DNA from: Azoarcus_F sp048158365
Lineage (GTDB): Bacteria; Pseudomonadota; Gammaproteobacteria; Burkholderiales; Rhodocyclaceae
DNA: 64,000 nucleotides
Strand: one strand, 5' to 3'
NCBI GenBank assembly: GCA_048158365.1
Contig: JBLLNL010000003.1
The first letter of the stretch is position 1. Each line of letters starts with the position of its first letter. Of the stretch, positions 23,583 to 32,806 are shown in pieces. Position numbers and translations under genes: made by a program. A model generated the notes under the pieces. That model searched no databases and had not been told where the DNA came from. It saw only the letters and a list, made by a program, of their open reading frames with translations.

Positions 23583-25940
23583 TCAGCGCACACACACCCT
23601 TCTGACCTGCACCATGTCGGTCATGCCGGCCAGCACCTTCTCGATGCCATCCTGGCGCAGCGTGCGCATGCCCTCGCTCAGAGCCGTTTCCAGCAACTTG
23701 GCCGCGCGCGCGCGCTCCTGGATCTGTCGCCTCAGTTCGTTTGATCCGAGCATCAGCTCGTGCAGACCGACCCGCCCCTTGTAGCCTTCGACACACTCCG
23801 GACAGCCGACCGGCCGGTACAGCGTGAAACGCCCCTCGACGTCGGTGAAACGCGTCTTCCAGTCGGCCAGGATCTGGGCTTCGGCGGCCTTCTCGTCGGC
23901 CGCGAAGGCCGGGGTATGGTGCATGTCCTCGCAGTACTCGGACAGCAGGCGCTCGATCTCGTGCTGGTCGGGATGGTAGGCCTGCCGACACTTGGGGCAC
24001 AGCCGCTTGGTGAGGCGTTGCGCCAGCACGCCGATCAACGCGTCTGCGAAGTTGAACGGGTCCATGCCCATGTCCAGCAGTCTCACGACCGACTCGGGCG
24101 CGCTGTTGGTATGCAAGGTCGAGAATACCAGGTGGCCGGTCAGCGACGCCTCGATGCCGATCGACACCGTCTCGGCATCGCGCATCTCGCCGACCATGAT
24201 CACGTCAGGATCGGCACGCAGGAATGCACGCATCATCGTCGCGAAATCCAGTCCGGCCTTGCGATTGACCTGTACCTGGCGAAGACCCTTCTGCGTGATC
24301 TCGACCGGATCCTCGGCGGTCCAGATCTTGGTTTCAGGCGTGTTGATGTAGCCCAGGATGGAATGCAGCGTCGTGGTCTTGCCCGATCCGGTCGGACCGC
24401 AGACGAAGAAGATGCCCTGGGGCCGCGTGATGGTGCGCTTGATGCGCTCGAGGTTCTGCGGCGACAGCGCCAGCGCGTCAAGCGGCATCGGCTCGCCGGA
24501 CGTGAGCAGGCGCAGCACCACGTCTTCCAGGCCACCGGCGGTCGGGACCGTGGCGACCCGCAGCTCGATGTCGAGCGGCGCGTATTTGCGGAACCTGATC
24601 TTGCCGTCCTGCGGCTTGCGCTTCTCCGAGATGTCCAGATCGCACATGATCTTGATCCGCGTCACCAGCGGATTGCGGTAGCTGGCCGGCACGTTGATAT
24701 ACGGCACCAGCGTGCCGTCCTTGCGGAAGCGGATCAGCGTCTTTTCCTTGCCCGGACGCGGCTCGATGTGGATGTCGGAGGCGCCCTGACGATAGGCGTC
24801 GATGATGATGCGATTCACGAGCTTGACCAGTTCGTTGTCGGCAGCGGCGTTGACGTCGTCGGCGATGGAGCCTTCCTGGTCGTCCTCGCCCATGTCCGAA
24901 AGCAGTTCCGACACCGATCCGGCGTCCAGGGCCGGCTCGAAGAACTGGTCCACGGTCTGCTTGAATTCCTCCCGGGTCGTAACCCGCATCTGCAGGCGAC
25001 TCTTCGTAAACACGTTGTGTGCGACGCGTGACGACCGCACCTGTTCCGGATCGATCGTCAGGATGGTGATGCCGTCCGGGGTCTCCTCCAGGGGCAACCA
25101 GTGGTTTTGCTCGACGTAATCACGCTTGATGTTGCGCAACAGATCGACCTGCTTCAGACGATCCTGGCGGTAGGGCTCGTAGGGCACGTTGAAGTAGCGG
25201 GCCGCCGCCTCGCCGATCTCGGCCAGCGTCAACTTCAGCGAATCGACCAGGATGCTCTCGACCGTGACGCCGGTCTCGCGCGCGCGCCGTGTGGCCGCAT
25301 CGAGTTCATTGGCGCTGATGCGCCCATCGGCCACCAGCGCGTCGAAGCGCGAACGCAGCATCGCCGGCGTCTGGCTCCGTTTCGAGAAGGCCACCGCAAG
25401 CGTCTGCGCGAGACCCAGCAGTCCTTCCTCCATCACGGGCAAAAACGGACCGCCGGTCTGGTTGTTGATCAGCTGCACCACGCCCTGCAAGCGCCCGCTG
25501 TCCGGGTCGATCAAGGGCGCGACCAGCATCTCGCGACATCGGAAGCCGGTCGCTTCGTCGAGGTCGCGCCGGAACCTGAGTTGCGGCGAAATCGCGTGCA
25601 GCTCGCCCTCATCGTAGACATCGGCGATGTTGAGCACTTGCCCCGAGAACGCGACATAACCGCCGACGCTGGTTTCGTCGATCGACAACTGGATGCCTTG
25701 CATCGATTCGAGACCGGTCTTGACCCGGGCGATGATCGCATCACCCGATTCGGCCATCGTGTAGATCGTCAGGCGGTCGGCCTCGAACAGGCGGCAGATC
25801 TCGCTCGAGAGCTCGAAGATGATGTCATCGATCAGGATCGCCGCATGGATCCGGGTGGTGATGGCCTGCAGGCCCTTGAAGAATGCCAGCCGGCGTGCGA
25901 CGTCGCTTGTCGCGGACTTGACCTTGATCGCATCGTTCAT
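23583..25940 (-). CDS. GAF-domain type II secretion / type IV pilus-like ATPase
   Basis: A 785-residue GspE/PilB-family ATPase with an unusual N-terminus. Residues about 30-200 form a GAF sensory domain, about 215-340 an MshEN-like N-terminal domain, and about 390 onward the secretion ATPase core: Walker A GPTGSGKTTT near 517, the Asp box around TAEDPVEI, GEMRDAETVSIGIEASLTGHLVFSTLHTN (Walker B and His boxes), and CPKC/CPEC zinc ligands. No pilin or secretin genes are adjacent. GAF fusions suggest control by a small ligand such as a cyclic nucleotide. An upstream ATG at 25979 lacks a ribosome site. Confidence 0.86.
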   Translation of the reverse strand: MNDAIKVKSATSDVARRLAFFKGLQAITTRIHAAILIDDIIFELSSEICRLFEADRLTIYTMAESGDAIIARVKTGLESMQGIQLSIDETSVGGYVAFSGQVLNIADVYDEGELHAISPQLRFRRDLDEATGFRCREMLVAPLIDPDSGRLQGVVQLINNQTGGPFLPVMEEGLLGLAQTLAVAFSKRSQTPAMLRSRFDALVADGRISANELDAATRRARETGVTVESILVDSLKLTLAEIGEAAARYFNVPYEPYRQDRLKQVDLLRNIKRDYVEQNHWLPLEETPDGITILTIDPEQVRSSRVAHNVFTKSRLQMRVTTREEFKQTVDQFFEPALDAGSVSELLSDMGEDDQEGSIADDVNAAADNELVKLVNRIIIDAYRQGASDIHIEPRPGKEKTLIRFRKDGTLVPYINVPASYRNPLVTRIKIMCDLDISEKRKPQDGKIRFRKYAPLDIELRVATVPTAGGLEDVVLRLLTSGEPMPLDALALSPQNLERIKRTITRPQGIFFVCGPTGSGKTTTLHSILGYINTPETKIWTAEDPVEITQKGLRQVQVNRKAGLDFATMMRAFLRADPDVIMVGEMRDAETVSIGIEASLTGHLVFSTLHTNSAPESVVRLLDMGMDPFNFADALIGVLAQRLTKRLCPKCRQAYHPDQHEIERLLSEYCEDMHHTPAFAADEKAAEAQILADWKTRFTDVEGRFTLYRPVGCPECVEGYKGRVGLHELMLGSNELRRQIQERARAAKLLETALSEGMRTLRQDGIEKVLAGMTDMVQVRRVCVR

Positions 25941-26051
25941 CGAAGAATCCCAGGCTAGAGCGCGCTCATCACCGGACATGGCAACTCGCGCAAGCCCGAT
26001 AGATTAGCGCAATCGATCCGGTTTGGGCATGCACATCCCGCGCCAAGGGGT

Positions 26052-26819
26052 TCAGAAGTCCAGCACCTCGCCCTGGATCAGCGCCCGAGGACGAAGGCGG
26101 CCGACCTGGGCGTCGATCTGGCTCATGATGAAATCATCGAGTCCCGGTTTCAGGTGGCTGATGTGCACGGTGGGCGAAACCACCAGTGCGTCGAGCATCG
26201 CCCGCAGCATGCTGGGGCACAGATGACGCGATGCGAGCGCGAGGCCATGCTGTTCGTCCGAGAACGCGGTTTCCACGATCAGGTGGCTCAGGTCGGACAA
26301 ACCGTTTATCGCGGCGATCAGCTCGCGTGAATACGCGGTGTCGCCGGTGTACACCAGCTTGCCGGATCCGCTGTCGAGACAATAGCCGATCGCCGGCACC
26401 GTGTGATGCGCCGGCAATGCGGTGATCCGGCGGCTGCCCAGCCGCACGGTCTCGCCGATCCTGACCGGCTGGAAGCGCAGAAAGGGATGGCGTCGATCCG
26501 GAATCGCCGTGAAGTCCGGCCATACCAGCCAGTTGAACACATGGGAACGCAGAATCCGGATGGTTTCCTCGGTCGCATACACCGTGAGCGGCATGTTGCG
26601 CACTTCGCCGACCGAATCGACCATCAATGGGATCGACGTGATGTGATCCATGTGGGAATGCGTGACGAACACATGATCGACCCGGGCGAGTTGCTCGAAC
26701 TCCAGGTCGCCCACACCGGTGCCGCAGTCGATGAGCACGTCCTCATCCACCAGAAACGAAGTCGTCCGTGTCCGGTTTCCGCCTATTCCGCCACTGCAGC
26801 CCAGCACTTTAAGCTTCAT
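26052..26819 (-). CDS. metallo-beta-lactamase-fold hydrolase, class II cyclic-nucleotide phosphodiesterase-like
   Basis: A 255-residue MBL-fold protein. The metal motif THSHMDH gives His54, His56, Asp58 and His59; further ligands appear in PAHHTVPA, the TGDT segment and near the C-terminal HISHLKPG. Overall it resembles the class II 3',5'-cyclic nucleotide phosphodiesterase branch (opening KLKVLGCSGGIGG, then SFLVDEDVLIDCGTG). It lies between the FHA and GAF-ATPase genes, in the same orientation. cAMP hydrolysis is a family-based guess; RNase Z-like or other phosphodiesterase activity is possible. Confidence 0.8.
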   Translation of the reverse strand: MKLKVLGCSGGIGGNRTRTTSFLVDEDVLIDCGTGVGDLEFEQLARVDHVFVTHSHMDHITSIPLMVDSVGEVRNMPLTVYATEETIRILRSHVFNWLVWPDFTAIPDRRHPFLRFQPVRIGETVRLGSRRITALPAHHTVPAIGYCLDSGSGKLVYTGDTAYSRELIAAINGLSDLSHLIVETAFSDEQHGLALASRHLCPSMLRAMLDALVVSPTVHISHLKPGLDDFIMSQIDAQVGRLRPRALIQGEVLDF

Positions 26820-26940
26820 CTTCCCCGGTATCGCGCAGTGTCGACACGCACTTGAGGCGGGTGGACAGGGTTGGTTCGAGACGTCCAGAGCTTAGCACCA
26901 GCTCGAGCCTCGGCCGTGTGCACTAACTCACGCGACCGGA

Positions 26941-27681
26941 TCAACCACGCATGTAAAAGGCCATCTTGACACCGGCAATGTCCAGAACGTCGTTATCCTG
27001 CAGCTGATGCGCCTGCGCATTCAGCGCCCGACCATTGACCAGCGGAAAACGCTCGCCTTCGACATGCGTGATGTAGTAACCGGCGGGCCTGCGGGTGATC
27101 ACCGCCACCTGTTGCCCGGGCTTGCCGAGCGTGACCAGGGACTTGGACAGAACCAGTTCCCGCCCCGCGTTGGTTCCGCTGAGCACCTGGATCACGCCGA
27201 CCCGTCCCCCCGCACCGGCTGCGTCGTCGTGCTGCACTGCCTGTCTGAGTTCCGGCGGAATGACCTGCGTATGGGTCGCCGAGGCGGACGGCGGGGGTGC
27301 CCTGCGAATCGGGAAATCGGAGTCCGGCGACACGGAGATCGCTTCGAGCGCTGCGGTGTCGGTGAAATCCGACGCGTGCGAGGTCTCCTGCGCCGCGTCC
27401 GCGATGAACTTGAGCCGATACTTGCCCAGCTCGACGACGTCGTTGGACTGAAGCACGTGTTTCTTGACCGGCTGTCCATTCACATAGGTGCCGTTGGTAC
27501 TGTTCAGGTCCTCGAGGAAGGCGTCATCGAGAATGGTCGTGATCAACGCATGCTGGCCGCTGATCGCGAGATTGTCGATCTGGATGTCATTATTCGATTT
27601 GCGCCCGATCGAGATCCGTTCCTTGTCGAGCGGTATCTCCTTCAGAACGAGCCCGTCCATGCTGAGTATCAACTTCGGCAT
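26941..27681 (-). CDS. protein with two FHA domains
   Basis: A 246-residue protein. The N-terminal FHA domain (about 3-95) has the phosphothreonine-binding residues intact: GR at 26-27, SGQH at 41-44 and NSTNG at 60-64. A second, more diverged FHA-like domain spans about 155-245 (VTLGKPGQQVAVITRR, then GERFPLVNGRAL). The linker is Pro/Ser-rich. No signal peptide or membrane segment. It follows the PP2C gene by 42 bases, so phosphatase and phosphothreonine reader are probably expressed together; the cognate kinase is not in the window. Confidence 0.88.
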   Translation of the reverse strand: MPKLILSMDGLVLKEIPLDKERISIGRKSNNDIQIDNLAISGQHALITTILDDAFLEDLNSTNGTYVNGQPVKKHVLQSNDVVELGKYRLKFIADAAQETSHASDFTDTAALEAISVSPDSDFPIRRAPPPSASATHTQVIPPELRQAVQHDDAAGAGGRVGVIQVLSGTNAGRELVLSKSLVTLGKPGQQVAVITRRPAGYYITHVEGERFPLVNGRALNAQAHQLQDNDVLDIAGVKMAFYMRG

Positions 27682-27723
27682 CGCGTTTCTTCCGTGTTGG
27701 CTGAACCACAAACCCGGCTCTAA

Positions 27724-28461
27724 TCATACGATCATTCTAGCAAGCACGATCGACACATTGTCCCGGCCTCCATGTCGATTGGCCGCGTCGACGAGTCGGT
27801 CCGCGATCTGCTCGAGCGACGCGTCGGCCATCATAAGATCGGCGATCTGTCGATCCGACAGCATGTCGGTGAGGCCGTCGGAGCACAGCAGGAAGAGATC
27901 GCCGATCCGGGCCTCATGGGTCGCGATATCGATCTCCACCCTCGATGTCACGCCCAGACCCCGGGTCAACATGCCTTTTGCACCGGAGAGGCTCACGTCG
28001 TCGGCACGTACCAGACCCTCGTCCATGCGCTCCTGCAGCACCGTGTGGTCACGCGTCAGCTGACGCAGGAGGCCATCACGCAGACGGTACATACGCGAGT
28101 CACCGACATGCGCCACGATGACATCGGACGCGACGAAAATGGCCGCCACCACGGTGCTGCCCATCAGCGCGAGTTCGGCATCCTGCTGTCCGGCGCGATA
28201 GATCTCGGCATTGGCCGCGCGCACCGCATTCTTGAGGGCGAGGGACGCTTCGTCGGCGGACCAGTCCGGTCGATAGGCCGCTGCGAGCGATCGCTCCACC
28301 GCCTCGACGCCGATTCGCGCGGCGATGTCGCCCCCGCGGTAGCCCCCCATGCCATCGGCGAGAATCGCCCAGGCCTGGTCCAGCCCCAGGCCGATCACAT
28401 CCTCGTTGCGCTCACGCAACCTGCCGATATCACTGCGGGCGACGATTTCGATGCGGTTCAT
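27724..28461 (-). CDS. PP2C-type serine/threonine protein phosphatase
   Basis: A 245-residue PPM/PP2C phosphatase, cytoplasmic. The family motifs are complete: RERNEDV with Asp21, ADGMGGYRGGD with Asp36-Gly37, AHVGDSRMYRL, LCSDGLTDML, and GGRDNVSIVLAR at the C-terminus. It resembles PrpC/Stp phosphatases that reverse Hanks-type kinases. It precedes the FHA gene by 42 bases in the same direction and follows the ornithine-cyclodeaminase-like gene. Confidence 0.94.
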   Translation of the reverse strand: MNRIEIVARSDIGRLRERNEDVIGLGLDQAWAILADGMGGYRGGDIAARIGVEAVERSLAAAYRPDWSADEASLALKNAVRAANAEIYRAGQQDAELALMGSTVVAAIFVASDVIVAHVGDSRMYRLRDGLLRQLTRDHTVLQERMDEGLVRADDVSLSGAKGMLTRGLGVTSRVEIDIATHEARIGDLFLLCSDGLTDMLSDRQIADLMMADASLEQIADRLVDAANRHGGRDNVSIVLARMIV

Positions 28462-28494
28462 GGGATCCCTGGATGTCCTCAGGCTGCGGACGGC

Positions 28495-29451
28495 TCAATA
28501 CGGGAGCGGCTTGCCGGCGACGCCCCGCTCCCGGGCGCGTTCGAGCACGCTGGCCGCGAGCGCGATGTCCTGGACCGCCATGCCCTGAGATTCGAACAGC
28601 GTGATCTGCGCGGATCCGGTTCGCCCCGGACGGAGTCCTGCAACGATCTCACCGAGTTCCACCCAGCGACCCACATGGGTGCGGCCTTTCTCGAGCGAGG
28701 GCAACAGGTCGCCGGCCTCGCGGAGCGCCGTCTCGCGGGCATCGACGCAGATCAGGTCGGCCCGCTGGACCGCAGCCTCGGGCAACTCCTGACGCGCGAG
28801 GCTGTTCGAGCCTGCGGCCGTGACATGCATGCCGGGTGCTAGCCATTGCGCGTCGAACAGCGGCTTCGGCGATGTCGTGACGGTGATCACCACGTCCGAA
28901 CCGCGCACGGTTTCCTCGGCGCTGGCGGCCGCCACGACCTCGCGGCCACTCGCAGCGCTCATGCGACGACAGAAATCGGCCACACGCTCCGAATTGCGCG
29001 CGAACACCTTGATCCGCTCCACCGGGCGCACTGCGCACAGCGCGAGCAACTGCCCTTCGGCCTGCCAGCCCGCCCCGAACATGCCGGCCACCCGCACATC
29101 CGGCCGCGCCAGCCATTTCGCAGCGACACCGCCGGCCGCACCGGTCCGGGTCATGCCAAGCCGGTCGGCCTCCAGCACCGCAACGGGGTCGCCATTATGC
29201 GCATCGAACAGGTGCACCCAGAAGCGCGCCTTTCCACCCGACGTCGTATAGACCTTGAAACCGGTCAGATTCACCGATGGCACCCCACCCTGCAGCATGT
29301 GCGTGATCGTGCCCGGTAGCCGCACCCGCTGGCGCGGATGGTCGATCGCATCGCCGCGGGCGTGCTCGGCCATGACGCGCTCGACGACATCGATCGTGCT
29401 CGGCATGTCGAGCAGGCCCGCCACATCCTGCTCGGTCAGGTAGATCGCCAT
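28495..29451 (-). CDS. ornithine cyclodeaminase / mu-crystallin family protein
   Basis: A 318-residue NAD(P)-dependent protein of the ornithine cyclodeaminase/mu-crystallin family. It has the TSGGKARFWVHLFDAHNGDPVAVLEA segment (about 70-95), LGMTRTGAAGGVAAKWLARPD (about 97-117) and a Rossmann domain with VAGMFGAGWQAEGQL. The family includes ornithine cyclodeaminases, ketimine and pyrroline-2-carboxylate reductases and alanine dehydrogenases; the substrate cannot be chosen from sequence alone. GAGGAGA lies six bases upstream of the ATG at 29449-29451. Intergenic space to sucD contains a terminator. Confidence 0.87.
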   Translation of the reverse strand: MAIYLTEQDVAGLLDMPSTIDVVERVMAEHARGDAIDHPRQRVRLPGTITHMLQGGVPSVNLTGFKVYTTSGGKARFWVHLFDAHNGDPVAVLEADRLGMTRTGAAGGVAAKWLARPDVRVAGMFGAGWQAEGQLLALCAVRPVERIKVFARNSERVADFCRRMSAASGREVVAAASAEETVRGSDVVITVTTSPKPLFDAQWLAPGMHVTAAGSNSLARQELPEAAVQRADLICVDARETALREAGDLLPSLEKGRTHVGRWVELGEIVAGLRPGRTGSAQITLFESQGMAVQDIALAASVLERARERGVAGKPLPY

Positions 29452-29620
29452 TCGATTCTCCTCACTTGAGATGATCCCGTCACGATTTCCCAATTCGGGT
29501 CGTCGATCCCTGGATTCTAGCCCGGATCGACGGCGGCCGCGCGCGCGATCAAGCACGCCGACCGTATGCGGCTCACATCGAATCAGGTCGCCGGGCGAGC
29601 GACGCACGCACGGGTCAACG

Positions 29621-29647
29621 AAAAACGCCGGACGAACCGGCGTTTTT
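29621..29647 (-). terminator. intrinsic terminator after sucCD
   Basis: An 11-bp perfect stem (AAAAACGCCGG and CCGGCGTTTTT) with a 5-base loop, ending in a five-T run on either strand. It lies 29 bases beyond the sucD stop in the leftward transcript and should end the sucCD message; it can also act on the opposite strand. Confidence 0.88.
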
Positions 29648-29675
29648 CGTGATTGAGCCCTGCCCGGATGGTCGC

Positions 29676-30569
29676 CTACAGCAGCGCCTTGAGCAGCTTG
29701 CCCATCTCGGACGGATCGCGCGTGACCGTAAAGCCGCACTCTTCCATGATCGCGAGCTTCGCATCGGCCGTATCGGCACCGCCGGAGATCAGCGCACCGG
29801 CGTGACCCATGCGTTTGCCGGCCGGCGCAGTGACGCCCGCGATGAAACCGACGATCGGCTTCTTCATGTTCTCCTTGCACCACATCGCGGCTTCGGCCTC
29901 GTCCGGACCGCCGATTTCGCCGATCATGATGACCGCATCGGTGTCCGGATCGTCGTTGAACAGTCTCATCACGTCGATATGCTTCAGCCCGTTGATCGGG
30001 TCACCGCCGATACCGACCGCCGAGGACTGGCCCAGACCGATCTCGGTCAGCTGCGCGACCGCTTCATAGGTGAGGGTACCGGAGCGCGACACCACGCCGA
30101 TCCGGCCCTTGCGATGAATGTGGCCCGGCATGATGCCGATCTTGATTTCGTCCGGCGTGATGAGCCCCGGACAGTTCGGACCGAGCAACAGCGTTTCCTT
30201 GCCGCCGTTGGCAACCTTCTGCTTCATCTTGTTGCGCACCATCAGCATGTCGCGCACCGGGATCCCCTCGGTGATGCAGATCGCCAGGTCCAGGTCGGCC
30301 TCGCAGGCTTCCCAGATCGCGGCGGCGGCACCAGCCGGCGGCACGTAGATGACCGACACGGTGGCGCCCTGCGTCTCTTTCGCTTCCTTGACGCTGGCGT
30401 AGATCGGGATGCCCTCGAACTCCTCGCCGGCTTTCTTGGGATTCACGCCCGCGACGAAGCAGTTGGCGCCGTTTGCGTACTCGCGGCACTTGGATGTGTG
30501 GAACATGCCGGTCTTGCCGGTGATGCCCTGGGTGATGACCTTGGTGTCTTTATTGATCAGGATGGACAT
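29676..30569 (-). CDS. sucD: succinyl-CoA synthetase alpha subunit
   Basis: A 297-residue alpha subunit that binds CoA and carries the phosphohistidine of the TCA-cycle step linking succinyl-CoA to ATP/GTP formation. Features: QGITGKTGMFHTSKCREYA (14-32), LLGPNCPGLITP (about 146-157), GVVSRSGTLTYEA, and the active-site His in KRMGHAGALISGG (near 250). It lies 12 bases downstream of sucC and is followed by a strong terminator. Confidence 0.97.
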   Translation of the reverse strand: MSILINKDTKVITQGITGKTGMFHTSKCREYANGANCFVAGVNPKKAGEEFEGIPIYASVKEAKETQGATVSVIYVPPAGAAAAIWEACEADLDLAICITEGIPVRDMLMVRNKMKQKVANGGKETLLLGPNCPGLITPDEIKIGIMPGHIHRKGRIGVVSRSGTLTYEAVAQLTEIGLGQSSAVGIGGDPINGLKHIDVMRLFNDDPDTDAVIMIGEIGGPDEAEAAMWCKENMKKPIVGFIAGVTAPAGKRMGHAGALISGGADTADAKLAIMEECGFTVTRDPSEMGKLLKALL

Positions 30570-30581
30570 TCGGAACTCTCC

Positions 30582-31742
30582 TTAGTTGACCGCAGCAACG
30601 ATCTTGGTTGCAGCTTCCGCCATGGAGTCGGCCGCGATGATCGGCAGGCCGGATTCCGCGAGTATCTTCTTGCCGATTTCCTCGTTGGTGCCCTTCATGC
30701 GCACGACCAGAGGAACGGAGAGATGAACCTCGCGTGCAGCGGTCACCACGCCAGCGGCAATGGTGTCACAACGCATGATGCCGCCGAAGATGTTGACCAG
30801 GATGCCCTTGACCTTGGGGTTCTTGAGCATGATCTTGAACGCTTCGGTGACCTTTTCGGCCGTCGCGCCGCCGCCGACATCGAGGAAGTTGGCCGGCTCG
30901 GCGCCGAACAGCTTGATCGTGTCCATCGTGGCCATTGCGAGACCGGCGCCATTGACCAGACAGCCGATGTTGCCATCGAGGCTGATGTAGGCGAGATCGT
31001 ACTTGGAGGCTTCCAGTTCGTCGGCGTCTTCCTCGTCGAGGTCACGGTACTCGACGATTTCGGGATGACGGTAGAGCGAGTTGGAGTCGAAGTTGAACTT
31101 GGCGTCCAGCGCCTTGATGTTGCCGTTGCCTTCGAGAATCAGCGGATTGATCTCGGCCAGCGATGCGTCGGTTTCCATGTAGCAGGTGTAGAGCTTCTTC
31201 AGCGTATCGACCGCCTGCGCCTGGGACGCTGCCGGTACGCCGATACCCTGCGCGAGCTCGGTCGCCTGCGCGTCGGTCAGGCCGACCAGGGGGTCGACGA
31301 ACACCTTGATGATCTTCTCGGGCGTGTTGTGCGCGACTTCCTCGATGTCCATGCCGCCTTCGGAGGACGCCATCATCGCGACCTTCTGCGTGGCGCGGTC
31401 GGTCAGCGCGGCAACGTAGTATTCATGCTTGATGTCGGCGCCTTCCTCGATCAGCAGACGGCGAACCAGCTGTCCTTCCGGCCCGGTCTGATGCGTCACG
31501 AGTTGCATGCCGAGAATCTCGCCTGCGCGCGCCTGAACCTCGTGCGGCGATTTCGCGATTTTCACGCCACCGCCCTTGCCGCGGCCACCGGCGTGAATCT
31601 GGGCTTTCACGACCCAGATGTTGCCGCCCAGTTCCTCGGCCGCCTTGACCGCTTCGTCGACGCTGAAGCATGCCTTGCCCTTCGGCGTCACGACACCGAA
31701 CTTCCTCAGTATTTCTTTTGCCTGATACTCATGAATCTTCAT
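30582..31742 (-). CDS. sucC: succinyl-CoA synthetase beta subunit
   Basis: A 386-residue beta subunit with the ATP-grasp domain; it provides nucleotide specificity and the succinate site. The sequence opens MKIHEYQAKEILRKFGV, has KAQIHAGGRGKGGGVK (about 46-61), the EINPLIL segment near 197 and GCLVNGAGLAMATMD, followed by FGGIMRCDTIAAG. A TATAAT -10 element lies about 190 bases upstream. sucC and sucD form a two-gene operon. Confidence 0.97.
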   Translation of the reverse strand: MKIHEYQAKEILRKFGVVTPKGKACFSVDEAVKAAEELGGNIWVVKAQIHAGGRGKGGGVKIAKSPHEVQARAGEILGMQLVTHQTGPEGQLVRRLLIEEGADIKHEYYVAALTDRATQKVAMMASSEGGMDIEEVAHNTPEKIIKVFVDPLVGLTDAQATELAQGIGVPAASQAQAVDTLKKLYTCYMETDASLAEINPLILEGNGNIKALDAKFNFDSNSLYRHPEIVEYRDLDEEDADELEASKYDLAYISLDGNIGCLVNGAGLAMATMDTIKLFGAEPANFLDVGGGATAEKVTEAFKIMLKNPKVKGILVNIFGGIMRCDTIAAGVVTAAREVHLSVPLVVRMKGTNEEIGKKILAESGLPIIAADSMAEAATKIVAAVN

Positions 31743-31930
31743 GATTGCCCTTCGATCGAAGTTGCAGTGCGTTCATGCGCTGCAAACAGGTTGATGGGAC
31801 GCTTCGGGTTTCCCGACGGCGGATGACGTCTCCCTATCCCCAACGCCCGCCGTCACCGATCGACGCGAATCGACCGGCTCCGTCTCATGACTCGCCCCCG
31901 TAACGGAGGCTATGGCCTCAAGAACGGCTG

Positions 31931-31936
31931 ATTATA
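31931..31936 (-). promoter_or_regulatory. candidate -10 element of the sucCD promoter
   Basis: A perfect TATAAT on the minus strand in an AT-rich patch between the DUF2889 gene and sucC, giving a predicted start near 31924 and a leader of about 180 bases. No convincing -35 hexamer is present at 16-18 bases, so an activator may be needed. Confidence 0.5.
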
Positions 31937-31991
31937 ACCGGAATATCGCAGTGCAAAATCAATCGCGCCATGCCGCGCCCGGGGCTGGCGC

Positions 31992-32546
31992 TCAGTCCAG
32001 GCCTTCACTGCCCCTGTACCAGCGCGGGTAGTAACGCTTTACTGCCGATGCGGTGGTTTCCAGCGCATGACAGCGATCGAGCTGGAACGGCTTCTCACCC
32101 GAGTCGTCGTTTTCGCGCCGGAAGGTTGCGAAGGTCTGGATCGCCGCGGTCGGAAGACTCAGCAGCAGTTCGGTCACATGGGAGCAACCGCGCACGTCGC
32201 GGAACATCTCGGCCACCGTGCGCCGGAAACCCCGCACCAGGTTCAGTCCGACCAGCTGGGCGTAGGCCGGACCTATGGTGTCGCAATACCCAGGATAAGG
32301 GACCCATTCCGACGTGGCCTCGGCATGAACGATGGTGAACTCGTTATCCAGCGTGACGCGCACCCACATGCGGTGCACCGGATCACCGGCGTGTCGCACG
32401 CCCGAGGCAAGCGGATAATCGGCATCCTTGACATCCTCGAGCATCGCATCCAGCTCGAGCAGCCCGTCTTCGCGGAGATATCCGTCGATCACGATTCGAC
32501 GGCGATGCGCCCTTCGACGGGGCGTTTGAGGCGTGGGTAAAGGCAT
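31992..32546 (-). CDS. DUF2889 family protein
   Basis: A 184-residue DUF2889 protein: RRRIVIDGYLREDGLLELDAMLEDVKDADYPL near the N-terminus, HRMWVRVTLDNEFTIVHAEA in the middle, and GCSHVTELL, which is conserved in the family. The function of DUF2889 is unknown to me. It is soluble, with no signal peptide. The upstream side holds the MITE-like element; the downstream side is the sucCD promoter region, with no terminator seen. Confidence 0.88.
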   Translation of the reverse strand: MPLPTPQTPRRRAHRRRIVIDGYLREDGLLELDAMLEDVKDADYPLASGVRHAGDPVHRMWVRVTLDNEFTIVHAEATSEWVPYPGYCDTIGPAYAQLVGLNLVRGFRRTVAEMFRDVRGCSHVTELLLSLPTAAIQTFATFRRENDDSGEKPFQLDRCHALETTASAVKRYYPRWYRGSEGLD

Positions 32547-32635
32547 TGGAATGCGTACGGTAACGTATGGACCAGCGCAATGATACCTGTAAACCCGTCG
32601 GACAAAACCGAGGACGACCACCTCCGGCACTGATT

Positions 32636-32806
32636 CCTAGGAGGCTGTCGGACTTGAGCGATCGTCACGAGCCGGGTGGGAAAGCGAGGACAGATCTGGT
32701 CGATTTTGAGGCGCATAGTGGTTCTATGCAACGAAAAATCGGGCAGATATGGACCGATTCTCCCACCGGCGCAGTAGATCAGCCTCAAGTCCGACAGCCT
32801 CCTAGG
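32636..32806. mobile_element. MITE-like element with 23-bp terminal inverted repeats
   Basis: Perfect 23-bp inverted termini (32636-32658 and 32784-32806) enclose 125 bases with no transposase. Near the centre a nested palindrome is seen: CGATTTT and AAAATCG flanking GCATAG-TGGTT-CTATGC (about 32701-32742). The tetranucleotide CTAG sits at both ends and may be a target-site duplication. I recall closely similar sequences (a repeat containing AGGCTGTCGGACTTGAG and a GCATAG hairpin) dispersed in Rhodocyclales-type genomes, but could not search. The 438-base gap between DUF2889 and the FimV-like gene is largely this element plus the FimV-like promoter region. Confidence 0.8.

Noticed and set aside
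29649..31826. 725-residue plus-strand open frame opposite sucCD
   Set aside because: Composition is that of reverse-complemented sucD and sucC codons (Asp/Arg/His-rich); the minus-strand genes are unmistakable.
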